From assembly GCF_023544465.1 (NCBI RefSeq), contig NZ_JALPVL010000021.1:1-64000 (forward strand): a DNA stretch of 64,000 bases. Direction: 5' to 3'. The stretch's first letter is position 1; each line of letters begins with the position of its first letter. Source of the stretch: Paractinoplanes maris (GTDB taxonomy: Bacteria; Actinomycetota; Actinomycetes; Mycobacteriales; Micromonosporaceae). Positions 1 to 7,947 of the stretch are shown one piece after another. The notes under the pieces were generated by a model that saw only the letters and a list, made by a program, of their open reading frames with translations, searched no databases and was not told the origin of the DNA. Made by a program: the position numbers and the translations under genes.

Positions 1-69
1 TTCCAAGACCTCCCACTGCCCGTCGGTCAGTGAGGACTCGTACGCGGGTTTACAGACACAACGACACAC
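1..69 (-). CDS. IS5-family transposase, N-terminal fragment (continues beyond window)
   Basis: Reading the minus strand from a GTG at 67-69 gives a short peptide containing YESSLTDGQWEVLE. This is the characteristic opening of IS5/IS4-type DDE transposases from actinomycetes (the family usually reads YPSSLTDAQWALLEPLLP or similar). Only 23 codons are inside the window, so the DDE catalytic residues are not visible and I cannot tell whether the gene is intact. The start is uncertain: no convincing ribosome binding site is present, and transposases of this family often begin close to this motif. Confidence 0.55.
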   Translation of the reverse strand, partial: MCRCVCKPAYESSLTDGQWEVLE

Positions 70-71
70 AC

Positions 72-104
72 GTGATCTTCGCTGACATCGTTACCGAAGA
101 TCAC
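72..104. other. Hairpin just upstream of the transposase start
   Basis: GTGATCTTCG at 72-81 is matched by its exact reverse complement CGAAGATCAC at 95-104, with a 13-nt loop. It lies between the IS end and the transposase start. Such subterminal hairpins in insertion sequences can block read-through transcription or translation from outside; that role is an inference here. Confidence 0.45.
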
Positions 105-138
105 ACCGAGGTATCACAACACTCTCTGAGAGGACGTC

Positions 139-750
139 TCAGCCTCGCTCGGACGCCAGTCTCGCTCCGAAGCCGATCATGGCGAAGCCGGTGATGCCGT
201 CGAGGCCGCGGCGGACCGGCTTGCGCGTGAGTACGGACCGGGCCTGGTGCAGGCCCGCTGTCACGGCGAGCAGATAGGTCAGCGACACCAAGGCATGGGT
301 GGTCGCATACAGGCCGGTGGCGAGGACCCCGGATTCCGGTGTCAGAAATTGCGGCAGGACCGCCAGATAGAACACGAGGACCTTGGGATTGGTGATGTTG
401 GAGAGGAAGCCCTGCCGCCAGCCACGGTGGCCGGTGACGGGGCCGGGAGCCGCATACCGGCCGCGCAGCGCCTGCCACAGCAGCCGGCCGCCGAGGTAGG
501 TCAGATAGGCGGCGCCCAGCCATTTCACGGCTTGGAACACCGGCTGTGCGGTCACGATGAGCGCGCCCAGTCCCGCTACGGCGGCCACGCCCTGCACGGC
601 GTTGGACGATGCGACCCCGGCCGCGCACCACATGCCGCGGGACCGGCCGCCGGAGAGGGTGTTGCCGACCACCACGGCGAAGTCGGGCCCGGGTATGAGC
701 ACCACCGCGGCGGCGACCAGCAGATAGGTTGTGTAGCCCGTCCAGTCCAT
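139..750 (-). CDS. LysE/RhtB-family amino acid exporter
   Basis: 203 residues, the usual length for LysE-type translocators, which export amino acids or similar small metabolites across the cytoplasmic membrane. The N-terminal hydrophobic helix is followed by the hallmark PGPD motif (residues 20-23) and GNTLSGGRSRGM; about five or six hydrophobic segments follow. The substrate cannot be told from sequence. The frame ends at 139-141, directly at the presumed IS boundary, so the stop codon may lie in, or be duplicated by, the inserted element; the protein nevertheless has near-normal length, so function is probably kept. It stands alone on this strand, with its start 77 bases downstream of the next minus-strand gene. 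Confidence 0.88.
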   Translation of the reverse strand: MDWTGYTTYLLVAAAVVLIPGPDFAVVVGNTLSGGRSRGMWCAAGVASSNAVQGVAAVAGLGALIVTAQPVFQAVKWLGAAYLTYLGGRLLWQALRGRYAAPGPVTGHRGWRQGFLSNITNPKVLVFYLAVLPQFLTPESGVLATGLYATTHALVSLTYLLAVTAGLHQARSVLTRKPVRRGLDGITGFAMIGFGARLASERG

Positions 751-827
751 CGGCCCACGCTAGGCCGATGGGGCCGGTCGGGGCTGGCGGGAAACGGACC
801 TGACGTTCGCGGTGGCCGAGCGACCGC

Positions 828-1487
828 TCAGCCGGCGGCGGTCAGGGACCAGCGGCGGGCCAGGGCCGTCGCGCCGAAGAAGGCGGCCAGGACGATTGCC
901 GCCTCGGTGCTGATGGCGGCCGGGGTGAGGGCGAAGTCCATCGCCCGGCCGGCGGCGGCTGCGGCCAGGATGGCGGCGCCGAACGCGGGCGGCAGCAGCA
1001 ACGTCATCCGGGCCGCGGTGTGCCGGATCCGGGGCACGTCGCGCAGGGCGATGCGGACGCTCAGGACCGCACCGGCCACCACGACCGCCACGACGCCGCC
1101 GTAGAAGACGCCGGCGGCGAGCCAGATCGGCACGCGGGTGCCCCGAGGCAGGTCGAACGCGGCCACGAAGACCTGGTGGAGGCCGGCCACGAGGGCGTAA
1201 CCGGCGACGAGGGCGACCACCGCGCCGGCACCGGCGACGCCGAGGATCGTGCCGTAGCGCGGCGCGGCCCGCTCCACGCCGGACTCCTCGGCCAGGCTGC
1301 GGGCGAAGCCGGCCGGGTCGGCTCCCAGCAGGTCGGCCGGACTCAGGCCGTCGGCGCCGGCGGCTTCGAGCTCGGCCCGCAGGTCGGTGGCCAGGGAGAC
1401 CCGGTCGCGGCGGTGCACGCCGAGGGTGCGCCACTCGCGGTCGGCGGTGGCCAGGACGCTGTCGATGGCTGATCCGGACGTGGTCAT
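828..1487 (-). CDS. HAAS-like membrane protein paired with PadR regulator
   Basis: 219 residues. The first 75 or so are charged and helical (REWRTLGVHRRDRVSLATDL, then SPADLLGADPAGFARSLAEE), which resembles the HAAS domain found in membrane proteins encoded next to PadR regulators. The rest has about five hydrophobic segments. The ATG at 1485-1487 overlaps the PadR stop codon by 4 nt (ATGA) and has CAGGAGAC just upstream, so the pair is translationally coupled. By analogy with other PadR-HAAS pairs this is probably a membrane sensor or a permease-associated partner; the actual role is unknown. Confidence 0.7.
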   Translation of the reverse strand: MTTSGSAIDSVLATADREWRTLGVHRRDRVSLATDLRAELEAAGADGLSPADLLGADPAGFARSLAEESGVERAAPRYGTILGVAGAGAVVALVAGYALVAGLHQVFVAAFDLPRGTRVPIWLAAGVFYGGVVAVVVAGAVLSVRIALRDVPRIRHTAARMTLLLPPAFGAAILAAAAAGRAMDFALTPAAISTEAAIVLAAFFGATALARRWSLTAAG

Positions 1488-1861
1488 CGCTTGTCTCCTG
1501 GTGGTGGGGCGTGGACGTCGATGGTCGCGTTGACGACGCCGGCGAACTCGGTCCACTGCCGGCGCCAGGCGGTCAGTCGCTGGTGGCCGGTGTCGGTGAG
1601 CCGGTAGACCTTGCGGGGCGGGCCGGTCGGGCTCGGCTGCCGCATGTCGGCGACCAGGCCGAGGCGGTGCAGCCGGGTGACCAGGGGGTAGACGGTGCCG
1701 TAGCTGACCGGTCCGAAGCCCGCGGTGTCGAGGCGGCGGACGAGCTCGTAGCCGTGGGCGGGCTCCCCGGCCAGCAGCGCGAGCAGACACATGTCGAGGC
1801 AACCGCGCAGGAGCTGAGCCTGGCGTTCGGCGGCCTCGTCCGTCGCTATCATGCGCCACAT
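1484..1861 (-). CDS. PadR-family transcriptional regulator
   Basis: 125 residues with the PadR winged-helix pattern: LLALLAGEPAHGYEL (about 27-40), a GTVYPLVTRLHRLGLV recognition region (55-70) and a basic wing (GPPRKVYRLTDTG). PadR proteins are small repressors that respond to phenolics, antibiotics or other stress ligands. The start could be ATG 1861 or ATG 1852; neither has a clear Shine-Dalgarno sequence, so the transcript may be leaderless. The 1861 start codon sits inside a pair of inverted repeats, consistent with autorepression. The overlapping downstream membrane gene is the likely co-regulated target. Confidence 0.85.
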   Translation of the reverse strand: MWRMIATDEAAERQAQLLRGCLDMCLLALLAGEPAHGYELVRRLDTAGFGPVSYGTVYPLVTRLHRLGLVADMRQPSPTGPPRKVYRLTDTGHQRLTAWRRQWTEFAGVVNATIDVHAPPPGDKR

Positions 1862-1893
1862 AATAGGTGAGCTATTAGGTGGTGTCTAATAGC
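1861..1893. promoter_or_regulatory. Tandem inverted repeats, probable PadR operator
   Basis: Two overlapping dyads are visible. TAATAG (1861-1866) and CTATTA (1872-1877) are separated by 5 nt. GCTATTAG (1871-1878) and CTAATAGC (1886-1893) are perfect 8-bp arms separated by 7 nt. They are AT-rich islands in very GC-rich DNA and abut the padR start codon, so autoregulation is the simplest reading. The divergent lipoprotein gene starting at 1936 could be controlled from the same site. Confidence 0.6.
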
Positions 1894-1935
1894 GGTTTCC
1901 GGCCATCGCCGGGCGGAGGCTGGCATGCTCGGCTG

Positions 1936-2691
1936 ATGCGTCAGTGCCTGGCCCTTTCCGCCACCGCGGTGGTCGTGCTGACAGCGGTCGTGCTGACAGC
2001 CGGCTGCGGGACGGAGCCGGCCGGAAAGAGCACGCTCCCCAGCCCCTCGTCCGTCGTCCCGTCCCCGCCGATCGCGTCGAGCGCGGATCCGGTGCCGTCC
2101 CCGCCGATCAGGTCGACGGCGGGACCGGTGCCGTCGACGGCGGCGCCGGTGAAGACCGGGAGAGCGAGCAGCGGGTGGGAGATCACCGTGTACTACACCG
2201 CGGTGGAGAAGTTCCATGACGGGGAGCCGACGGACGTCACCGGGTGCCGGAAACTGGACTGTGCCGACGGGGACGACGACCTGGGCAGCTATCCGGAGGA
2301 CTTCGTCCAGGCCGTGCGGGACGAGGGCACCGGGCTCACCGGCTCCGGGCGGTATCTGAACTGGTCGTACGACATCGGGTTCTGGCTCGACTCGGCGCCC
2401 CGCAGTTCGGACGGCCGGCGGCTCACGCCGTTCGTCTCGGCCGCGGCCGACCCGGAGGTGCTGCCGCACGGCACCCGCTTCACCATCGCGGACTGCGGGC
2501 GCCGGGAGGACGCGCCCGCGAAGACCTGCGCGGCGTTGCGCCGGGGGGCCTGGCTGGTCACCGACGAGTTCACGCCCGGGCTCGGCGGGAACCGGCACCT
2601 CGACGCCTACATCGGCCCCGAGACCGGCCGGGACTTCACCGACTCGGACTGGTACGTCACGCTGAAGGGTGCTCGACTGACGATCGGCTGA
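1936..2691 (+). CDS. Secreted lipoprotein with a 3D / double-psi beta-barrel-like domain
   Basis: 251 residues from the ATG at 1936. A short basic start, a hydrophobic run and the lipobox LTAGC place it as a lipoprotein anchored outside the membrane. A Ser/Pro/Val-rich linker with repeated SPPI units follows (about residues 35-80). The C-terminal domain contains DEFTPGLGGNRHLDAYIG, in which the spaced aspartates resemble the 3D domain of MltA/YuiC-type cell-wall enzymes. A role in peptidoglycan turnover is possible but not shown. A longer upstream start at 1879 would spoil the signal peptide, so 1936 is preferred. It is transcribed divergently from padR. Confidence 0.72.
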   Translation: MRQCLALSATAVVVLTAVVLTAGCGTEPAGKSTLPSPSSVVPSPPIASSADPVPSPPIRSTAGPVPSTAAPVKTGRASSGWEITVYYTAVEKFHDGEPTDVTGCRKLDCADGDDDLGSYPEDFVQAVRDEGTGLTGSGRYLNWSYDIGFWLDSAPRSSDGRRLTPFVSAAADPEVLPHGTRFTIADCGRREDAPAKTCAALRRGAWLVTDEFTPGLGGNRHLDAYIGPETGRDFTDSDWYVTLKGARLTIG

Positions 2692-2699
2692 GTCGTGCC

Positions 2700-4439
2700 C
2701 TAAAGGTCGAGGACCACGTCGCCGCGGGGGTGGCTGGAGCAGATCAGCACGTTGCCCGCGGCGGGCGGGTCGACCGGGTCGGTCGAATAGGTGACCTCGC
2801 CCGACAACAGGCCGGACTCGCAGTTGTGGCACACCCCGACGCGGCACGACCAGCGGACCGGGACGTCGCACGCCTCGGCCAGGTCGAGCAGGCTGGCCGT
2901 CCCGGCGGGCCAGGGCACGGTCAGGTCGCTGCGGGCGAACGACACCGCGGGGCCGGTGCCCGGCTCGCCGGCCGGCGGGTGCGGGGCGCGGCCCGGTGTC
3001 GCGCCGATGCCCGGGGTCAGGCCGGGCTGCGACCCGAAGATCTCGGTGTGGATGCGACCGGCCGGCACGCCGGTCTCGACGAGCGCCGCGGTGACGTCGG
3101 TGAGGAAGGCCGCCGGCCCGCACAGGTAGGCGTCGCCGCCGGCCGGCAGCTCGAGCGTCCGCAGGAGCTCCGCCGTCAGGTGGCCGGCGCCGTCGTAGTC
3201 GTGGCCCAGCCGGTCGTCCGGGCCGGGCCGGCTCAGGCAGACGTACGAATGAGCCCGCGGCAACCGGGCCAGCAGAGCGGCCGCCTCGGCCGCGAACGGT
3301 CGCTCCTGACCGTTGCGGGCGGCCTGCACCCACCACACCTCCCGGTCCGAGCCGTGCGTCGCGAGGGCGTGGAGCATGGCCAGCACCGGTGTCGCGCCGA
3401 CGCCCCCGCTGATCAGCAGGATCGGGCCCGACCCACCCGGTGGCAGGGTGAACGTGCCCCGGGGCGCGGCCACGTCGATCAGGTCGCCGGGGTGCAGGTG
3501 CGTGTGCAGGTAGGCACCGGCCCGGCCGTGTGGCTCCTGCTTGACGCTGATCCGGTATTCCGGGTCACCCGGCTCGCCGGACAGGGAGTAGCTGCGGACG
3601 AGCGCGGGCTGAAGCCGTACGGTCAGGAACTGGCCCGGCAGAGCGGCGGGCAGCGGTGCGCCGCCCGGGTCGGCCAGCCGGATCGAGGTGATGGTCGAGC
3701 TCTCCGGCACGATCGCGGTGACCTTCAGCGTACGGAATCCGGCCCACGCCGGCGGCGGTGACTCCGCCACCAGGCCCGCGTTGCCGGTGCCCGACGCCGG
3801 CTGGTCGAGGATCGCGCGGAACGACCCCTGCCAGCCGGGGCTCAGCGCCGGGATGCGCAGCGCCCGCTCGATCTGCTCGCGGGGATGGCCGGGCAGGTAG
3901 AGCAGGGCGTCGATGTCGGCCACGGTGAGCGCCTCGGGGCCGTCGGCCACCTGGACGATGTCGTCGCCGGCCCGTACCTCGCCCTCCTCGAGCACCCGGA
4001 AGTAGAAGCCCGGCCGGTGGTGCTGGACGAGCAGGGCCGGCATCCGCGGATCGTCCATCCGGATCCCGACCCGGTAACAGGTGACCCGCGGCTGGGTCAC
4101 CTCGAACAGCGCCCCGCCGATCCGGTAACGGTCGCCGACGCGGACCTCGTCGTCGGCCAGACCGTCGACGGTGAAGTTCTCGCCGAACTGCCCGTCCGTG
4201 AAGTCGTCACGGCCCAGGAACTCCTGCCAATACCGGTACGAGTCGAGCTGGTAGACGAAGACGGCCCGCATCTCGCCGCCGTGGCCGCCGAGGTCCCCCT
4301 GCCCGTCCCCGTCGATGTTGAGCCGTCGCACCATGGCCGGTCCGTCGACCGGCGCCTTCCAGATCCCGGTGTGGACCGTCCGGCCCCGCCAGCGCACGTC
4401 CTGGGGCAGCCCGACATTCACCGATCGCAGCGTCGCCAT
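2700..4439 (-). CDS. MOSC domain fused to ferredoxin-type NAD(P)H oxidoreductase
   Basis: 579 residues with three modules. Residues 1-200 form a YiiM-like MOSC domain with GGHGGEMRAV and a Cys at 121 in EVTQPRVTCYRVG, the expected molybdenum cofactor or sulfur-carrying site. The middle part is an FAD/NAD-binding reductase (RSYSLSGEPGDPEYRISVKQ, then ISGGVGATPVLAML for nucleotide binding). The last 85 residues are a plant-type [2Fe-2S] ferredoxin with CRVGVCHNC and a distal LICSSHP. Electrons would flow NAD(P)H to flavin to Fe-S to the MOSC centre, as in the mARC/YcbX and YiiM systems that reduce N-hydroxylated compounds. The ATG at 4439 begins the conserved MOSC N-terminus; the frame is open further upstream but looks non-coding. 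Confidence 0.85.
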   Translation of the reverse strand: MATLRSVNVGLPQDVRWRGRTVHTGIWKAPVDGPAMVRRLNIDGDGQGDLGGHGGEMRAVFVYQLDSYRYWQEFLGRDDFTDGQFGENFTVDGLADDEVRVGDRYRIGGALFEVTQPRVTCYRVGIRMDDPRMPALLVQHHRPGFYFRVLEEGEVRAGDDIVQVADGPEALTVADIDALLYLPGHPREQIERALRIPALSPGWQGSFRAILDQPASGTGNAGLVAESPPPAWAGFRTLKVTAIVPESSTITSIRLADPGGAPLPAALPGQFLTVRLQPALVRSYSLSGEPGDPEYRISVKQEPHGRAGAYLHTHLHPGDLIDVAAPRGTFTLPPGGSGPILLISGGVGATPVLAMLHALATHGSDREVWWVQAARNGQERPFAAEAAALLARLPRAHSYVCLSRPGPDDRLGHDYDGAGHLTAELLRTLELPAGGDAYLCGPAAFLTDVTAALVETGVPAGRIHTEIFGSQPGLTPGIGATPGRAPHPPAGEPGTGPAVSFARSDLTVPWPAGTASLLDLAEACDVPVRWSCRVGVCHNCESGLLSGEVTYSTDPVDPPAAGNVLICSSHPRGDVVLDL

Positions 4440-4554
4440 CCCCTCATGGTCCACCCACCGCGGGCCGATGTCGGCTTCCGGACCGGCGCGATCGGTATCC
4501 GATCGGCCACGCCGTCCTCCTACCGATGACGAACTGCGAGAACGGAGCAGCCCG

Positions 4555-6105
4555 ATGGCGGTGGACAGAACGGAATGGGACGGGTCGTGGCAGATGCCGG
4601 CCGAGTTCTCCCCGGGCGCCGGCCCGCACGCGGAGGCGGGCCGCCCCGCGGGTGAGGCGGTCGCCACGGCACCCGACCTGGTGGCCGACTCGGTGATCTC
4701 GCCGCCGTTGCGCGAGCGGATGGCCCTGGGGGACGGCTTGATCGGCGTCACGATCGAGCTGCGCCTGCGCTACGACGGCGGCCTGGCCGGGGCCACCGAC
4801 CGGGTACGCGAGATGCTGCGCTGGATCCGGCCGGCCGCCGCGGAGACCGCGATCGTGCTCAACGGATACGTGACGGTGGCGCTGACCGCCGCGGAGATCC
4901 GGATGCTGGTAAGCCTCGACGCCGAGTCGGCGCTGGAGTCCGCCGGCCCGTCGACCGAGATCGTCCGGGCCGCGCGGGACGCGATCCACCGCCTGTGGCC
5001 CAATTTCGGGACCACGGCCCTGATCACCCGGTCGATCGTCACGACGAAGTGCCAGGCCGTGCACCGCTCGTTCAACGCCACCGGTCGCGGCATCGTCTGG
5101 GCCGTGCTCGACTCCGGCATCGACGGCGACCACCCACACTTCCGGCAGCACAAGAACCTCGTCGGGATGCCGCACAAGTCGTTCGTCGACGCGGACGACG
5201 CCCTGGCCCTGCGCGACGAGGCCGGGCACGGCACCCATGTGGCGGCCATCCTGGCCGGCGAGCAGATCGCCGAGGGCGACAAGCAGCTGACCGCCTCGGT
5301 CGCCTACTGGGACGACTCCGGCTCCGGGAAGCTGAGCTCGCGCGAGACGACGTTCGCCTCGATCTGCGGCATGGCGCCGGAGTGCAAGCTGTTGTCCTGC
5401 AAGGTGTTGCGCCCGGACGAGACCGGCGATCTGACCGGCCTGATCGCCGCCCTGCAATACATCGCCGAGCTCAACAACGGCGGCAAGGACCTGCAGGTGC
5501 ACGGGGTGAACATCTCGGTCGGGCACCCCTTCGACCCGAGCTGGTTCGCGGCCGGGCTCACCCCGGTCTGCCGCGAGGTGGACAACCTGGTGCGCTCCGG
5601 GGTCGTGGTGGTCGTGGCCGCCGGCAACAGCGGGTACGGATACGCCCAGGACCGCCGGCTCCAGCCGATCCGGCTCGGCTTCGACATGACCATCAACGAC
5701 CCGGGCAACGCCGCGCTGGCCCTCACCGTGGGCTCGACCTCGTCGTCGCCCCACTCGACCGGGGTGTCGTACTTCTCCTCCAAGGGCCCCACCGGTGACG
5801 GCCGCCTGAAGCCGGATCTGGTGGCACCCGGCGAGCGCATCATCAGCGCCGCCTCGGGGGCTCTGCTGGCCACCGCCCAGGGCGTGTCATCGGCCGCGAC
5901 GTACGCCGAGAACACCGGTACGTCGATGGCCGCCACGCACGTGTCGGGGGCGGCCGCCGCGTTCCTCTCGGTGCACCGCGAGTTCATCGGGCGGCCCGAC
6001 GCCGTCCGCGAGGCGTTGCTCTCCACCGCGACCGACCTCGGCCGGGCCCGCACCTTCCAGGGCGCCGGCCTGGTCGACGCCATGCGCGCCATCCAATCCG
6101 TCTGA
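4555..6105 (+). CDS. Subtilisin-family (S8) serine protease without signal peptide
   Basis: 516 residues. The catalytic triad is complete: Asp186 (VLDSGID), His225 (GHGTHVA) and Ser457 (GTSMAATHVSG), with the oxyanion Asn358 (AAGNSG). There is no hydrophobic leader, so the enzyme is probably cytoplasmic. The first 140 residues form a separate region (for example IGVTIELRLRYDGG and a helical stretch) that could be an internal propeptide-like or regulatory domain. A GGAGC precedes the ATG at 4555. A serine hydrolase gene follows 20 nt downstream on the same strand, suggesting one operon. Target proteins are unknown. Confidence 0.88.
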   Translation: MAVDRTEWDGSWQMPAEFSPGAGPHAEAGRPAGEAVATAPDLVADSVISPPLRERMALGDGLIGVTIELRLRYDGGLAGATDRVREMLRWIRPAAAETAIVLNGYVTVALTAAEIRMLVSLDAESALESAGPSTEIVRAARDAIHRLWPNFGTTALITRSIVTTKCQAVHRSFNATGRGIVWAVLDSGIDGDHPHFRQHKNLVGMPHKSFVDADDALALRDEAGHGTHVAAILAGEQIAEGDKQLTASVAYWDDSGSGKLSSRETTFASICGMAPECKLLSCKVLRPDETGDLTGLIAALQYIAELNNGGKDLQVHGVNISVGHPFDPSWFAAGLTPVCREVDNLVRSGVVVVVAAGNSGYGYAQDRRLQPIRLGFDMTINDPGNAALALTVGSTSSSPHSTGVSYFSSKGPTGDGRLKPDLVAPGERIISAASGALLATAQGVSSAATYAENTGTSMAATHVSGAAAAFLSVHREFIGRPDAVREALLSTATDLGRARTFQGAGLVDAMRAIQSV

Positions 6106-6125
6106 CCGGCCACCAAGGAGTACCG

Positions 6126-7406
6126 ATGCGACTTCCCTGTACCGCGGTCGAGTTCACCACGTCCGGCGACCCGGCCGACCCCCGCCAGATCGCCGCCGCC
6201 GTCACCTCGATCGGCGCGGTCACCGACGTCCTGCTCGTCTCGCACGGCTGGAACAACGACATGCCCCGCGCCCAGCGGTTGATCGACGAGCTCAGCGACA
6301 ACGTCGACACCAGCCTGTCCGGCCGCTTCGCCGGTCGTTCGCTGGCCGTGGTCGGCCTGCTGTGGCCGTCGAAGCAGTGGGGCAGTGACGAGGACGACAC
6401 GGCCGGCGGCGGGCTGTCCGCCGTCGACTCGACGGCCGAGCTCAAGGGCGCCATCCGGGCGGCGGTGGAGGATCCGGCCGCCGCCGAGGCCTTGCTGAAG
6501 CTCGCTGACAGCCTCAACGAGTCGGAGAGCGCGCAGGCGGAGTTCCTGTCCGTCCTGCGGGGACAGCTGCCGCTGCCCGAGGCGGTGGCCGACGACGACG
6601 CCGCGCCGGTCACCCTGCGCGCCGGCGACACCGGCGCGGTGTTCGGCGCGGCCGGTGACGCCGTGGTCGAGGCGGCCGTCCGGCCGGTGACCGTGCCGGA
6701 CAACGCCGGACCGCCGAGCGCCTCGCCCTTCGACACCCTGCCCGACCCGCTGGCCGGGGCCGGCTCCGGCAGCACCGGCCTGCTCGATCTCATCAAGAAG
6801 CCGGTCCGGGCGGCCACCGAACTGCTGAACGTCACGACGTTCTACCGGATGAAGGAGCGCTCCGGTGCGGTCGGCTCGCGGGGCGTCGTCCGGCTGCTCG
6901 AGGCGATCGACGCGGCGCCCCACGACGTGCGGGTGCACCTGGCCGGTCACTCCTTCGGAGCTCGGGTGGTCGCCATGGCGGCCGCGACGACAACCACACC
7001 GATCGCCTCGGTCTCGTTGCTGCAGGGCGCTTTCAGCCATCGCGGGCTGGCGGTGGGCGGCGGGTTCCACCGGCTGATGAGCGGTCCGCAGCTGCGCGGG
7101 CCGGTGATCGTCACGCACACGCACAACGACCGGGCGGTGCGCCTGGCCTACGCGGTGGCCTCCCGGCTGGCCAAGCAGAGCTCGTCGGGCATGGGCGATG
7201 CCGGCGACCCGTACGGTGGTCTCGGAGCGAACGGCGCGGTCGGCACGGCCGAGGCGGTCGCCGGCACGCTGGGCGACCGGAACGCGAGCTACCTGTTCGC
7301 CGCCCGCAAGGTGCACAACCTCAAGGCCGACAAGTTCGTGGCCAACCACTCCGACGTCACCAACCCAGCCGTCGCCAACGCCGTCGCCACCGCGGTGGCG
7401 GGCTGA
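6126..7406 (+). CDS. Alpha/beta-hydrolase-like protein paired with the subtilase
   Basis: 426 residues. An N-terminal strand ends in VLLVSHGWNND (oxyanion-side loop), and a nucleophile elbow AGHSFGARVV has Ser276. Between them, residues 90-230 are an Ala/Gly/Asp-rich insertion of low complexity that is unusual for small hydrolases. An acid candidate is the Asp in HNDRAVRLAY. No signal peptide or membrane helix is seen. The AAGGAG at 6114-6119 is a good ribosome binding site for the ATG at 6126, and the gene follows the protease by 20 nt. The substrate is unknown; the pairing hints that the hydrolase and protease act together in the cytoplasm. Confidence 0.72.
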   Translation: MRLPCTAVEFTTSGDPADPRQIAAAVTSIGAVTDVLLVSHGWNNDMPRAQRLIDELSDNVDTSLSGRFAGRSLAVVGLLWPSKQWGSDEDDTAGGGLSAVDSTAELKGAIRAAVEDPAAAEALLKLADSLNESESAQAEFLSVLRGQLPLPEAVADDDAAPVTLRAGDTGAVFGAAGDAVVEAAVRPVTVPDNAGPPSASPFDTLPDPLAGAGSGSTGLLDLIKKPVRAATELLNVTTFYRMKERSGAVGSRGVVRLLEAIDAAPHDVRVHLAGHSFGARVVAMAAATTTTPIASVSLLQGAFSHRGLAVGGGFHRLMSGPQLRGPVIVTHTHNDRAVRLAYAVASRLAKQSSSGMGDAGDPYGGLGANGAVGTAEAVAGTLGDRNASYLFAARKVHNLKADKFVANHSDVTNPAVANAVATAVAG

Positions 7407-7433
7407 AAGGCCCGTCGTTCGCCGCCACGTGCG

Positions 7434-7473
7434 GGTGCCGGCCAGGGCCCGCACAAGGCCACGGGCCGGCACC
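7434..7473 (+). terminator. Probable terminator hairpin after the protease-hydrolase operon
   Basis: GGTGCCGGCC (7434-7443) pairs perfectly with GGCCGGCACC (7464-7473) across a 20-nt loop. It lies 27 bases after the hydrolase stop codon and has no clear U-tract, as is common in high-GC actinomycetes. Confidence 0.45.
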
Positions 7474-7521
7474 GGGCCAAAGCTGCCATCGCTGCCGAGC
7501 GGGTGTCCGTAACCTTCTGTC

Positions 7522-7914
7522 ATGTCCTCAGACGCATTTCAGTTGGTCGATCTGGAGAAGAGGCGCCTCGCGGCTCTGGTGTCCGCTGACGCGGACACGC
7601 TGGAGGCTCTGCACGCCCCCGAATTCGTGTTGGTCCATCCGGGCGGCGGAGTCTGGTCCAGGCGGCATTACCTCGACGGCGTCCTGAGCGGCGCCATCGA
7701 CTACCGCCGCTTCGAGGCGGTCTCCACCATCGAGGTCCTGCGCGACGGCGGCCTCGCCGTCCTGCGGTACCGCTCAGCGATGGACATCCACGTCCGGGGC
7801 CAGGAACCCGGCCCGCTGGAGTGCCGGCACATGGACTGTTACCGCGCCGCCCCCGACGGGAGCCGGTGGTGGGCGGTCTGGTCGCAGGCGACCGAAATCC
7901 GGCACACGCAGTAG
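7522..7914 (+). CDS. NTF2-like (DUF4440/SnoaL-type) protein
   Basis: 130 residues with the layout of the nuclear transport factor 2-like fold: an N-terminal helix (LEKRRLAALVSADADTLEAL), HAPEFVLVHPGGGVWSRRHY, then alternating strands and a closing WWAVWSQATEI strand. Such small cone-shaped proteins serve as isomerases, hydrolases or binding proteins, and family membership alone does not give a reaction. The ATG at 7522 is the natural start. It is a single gene, ending 33 bases from the convergent membrane protein gene. Confidence 0.7.
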   Translation: MSSDAFQLVDLEKRRLAALVSADADTLEALHAPEFVLVHPGGGVWSRRHYLDGVLSGAIDYRRFEAVSTIEVLRDGGLAVLRYRSAMDIHVRGQEPGPLECRHMDCYRAAPDGSRWWAVWSQATEIRHTQ

Positions 7915-7947
7915 CGAACGGCCATCCGCCTCGGTGACCATCGCGTC

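Larger units (their letters stand above)
1..138 (-). mobile_element. Right-hand portion of an IS5-like insertion sequence (cut by the window edge)
   Basis: The minus strand opens with the N-terminus of a transposase, and between it and the LysE gene lies about 70 bases of non-coding sequence that looks like an IS end (GACGTCCTCTC followed by AGAGAGTGTTGTG, read on the minus strand from about 138). The element therefore probably ends immediately next to the LysE stop codon. The other end lies outside the window, so the terminal inverted repeat and target duplication cannot be checked. The IS5 assignment comes from the transposase N-terminus; the exact boundary is an inference. Confidence 0.5.

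Noticed and set aside
5304..7523. A 739-codon minus-strand frame opposite the protease and hydrolase
   Set aside because: Composition is atypical and the plus strand has intact catalytic motifs for both enzymes.
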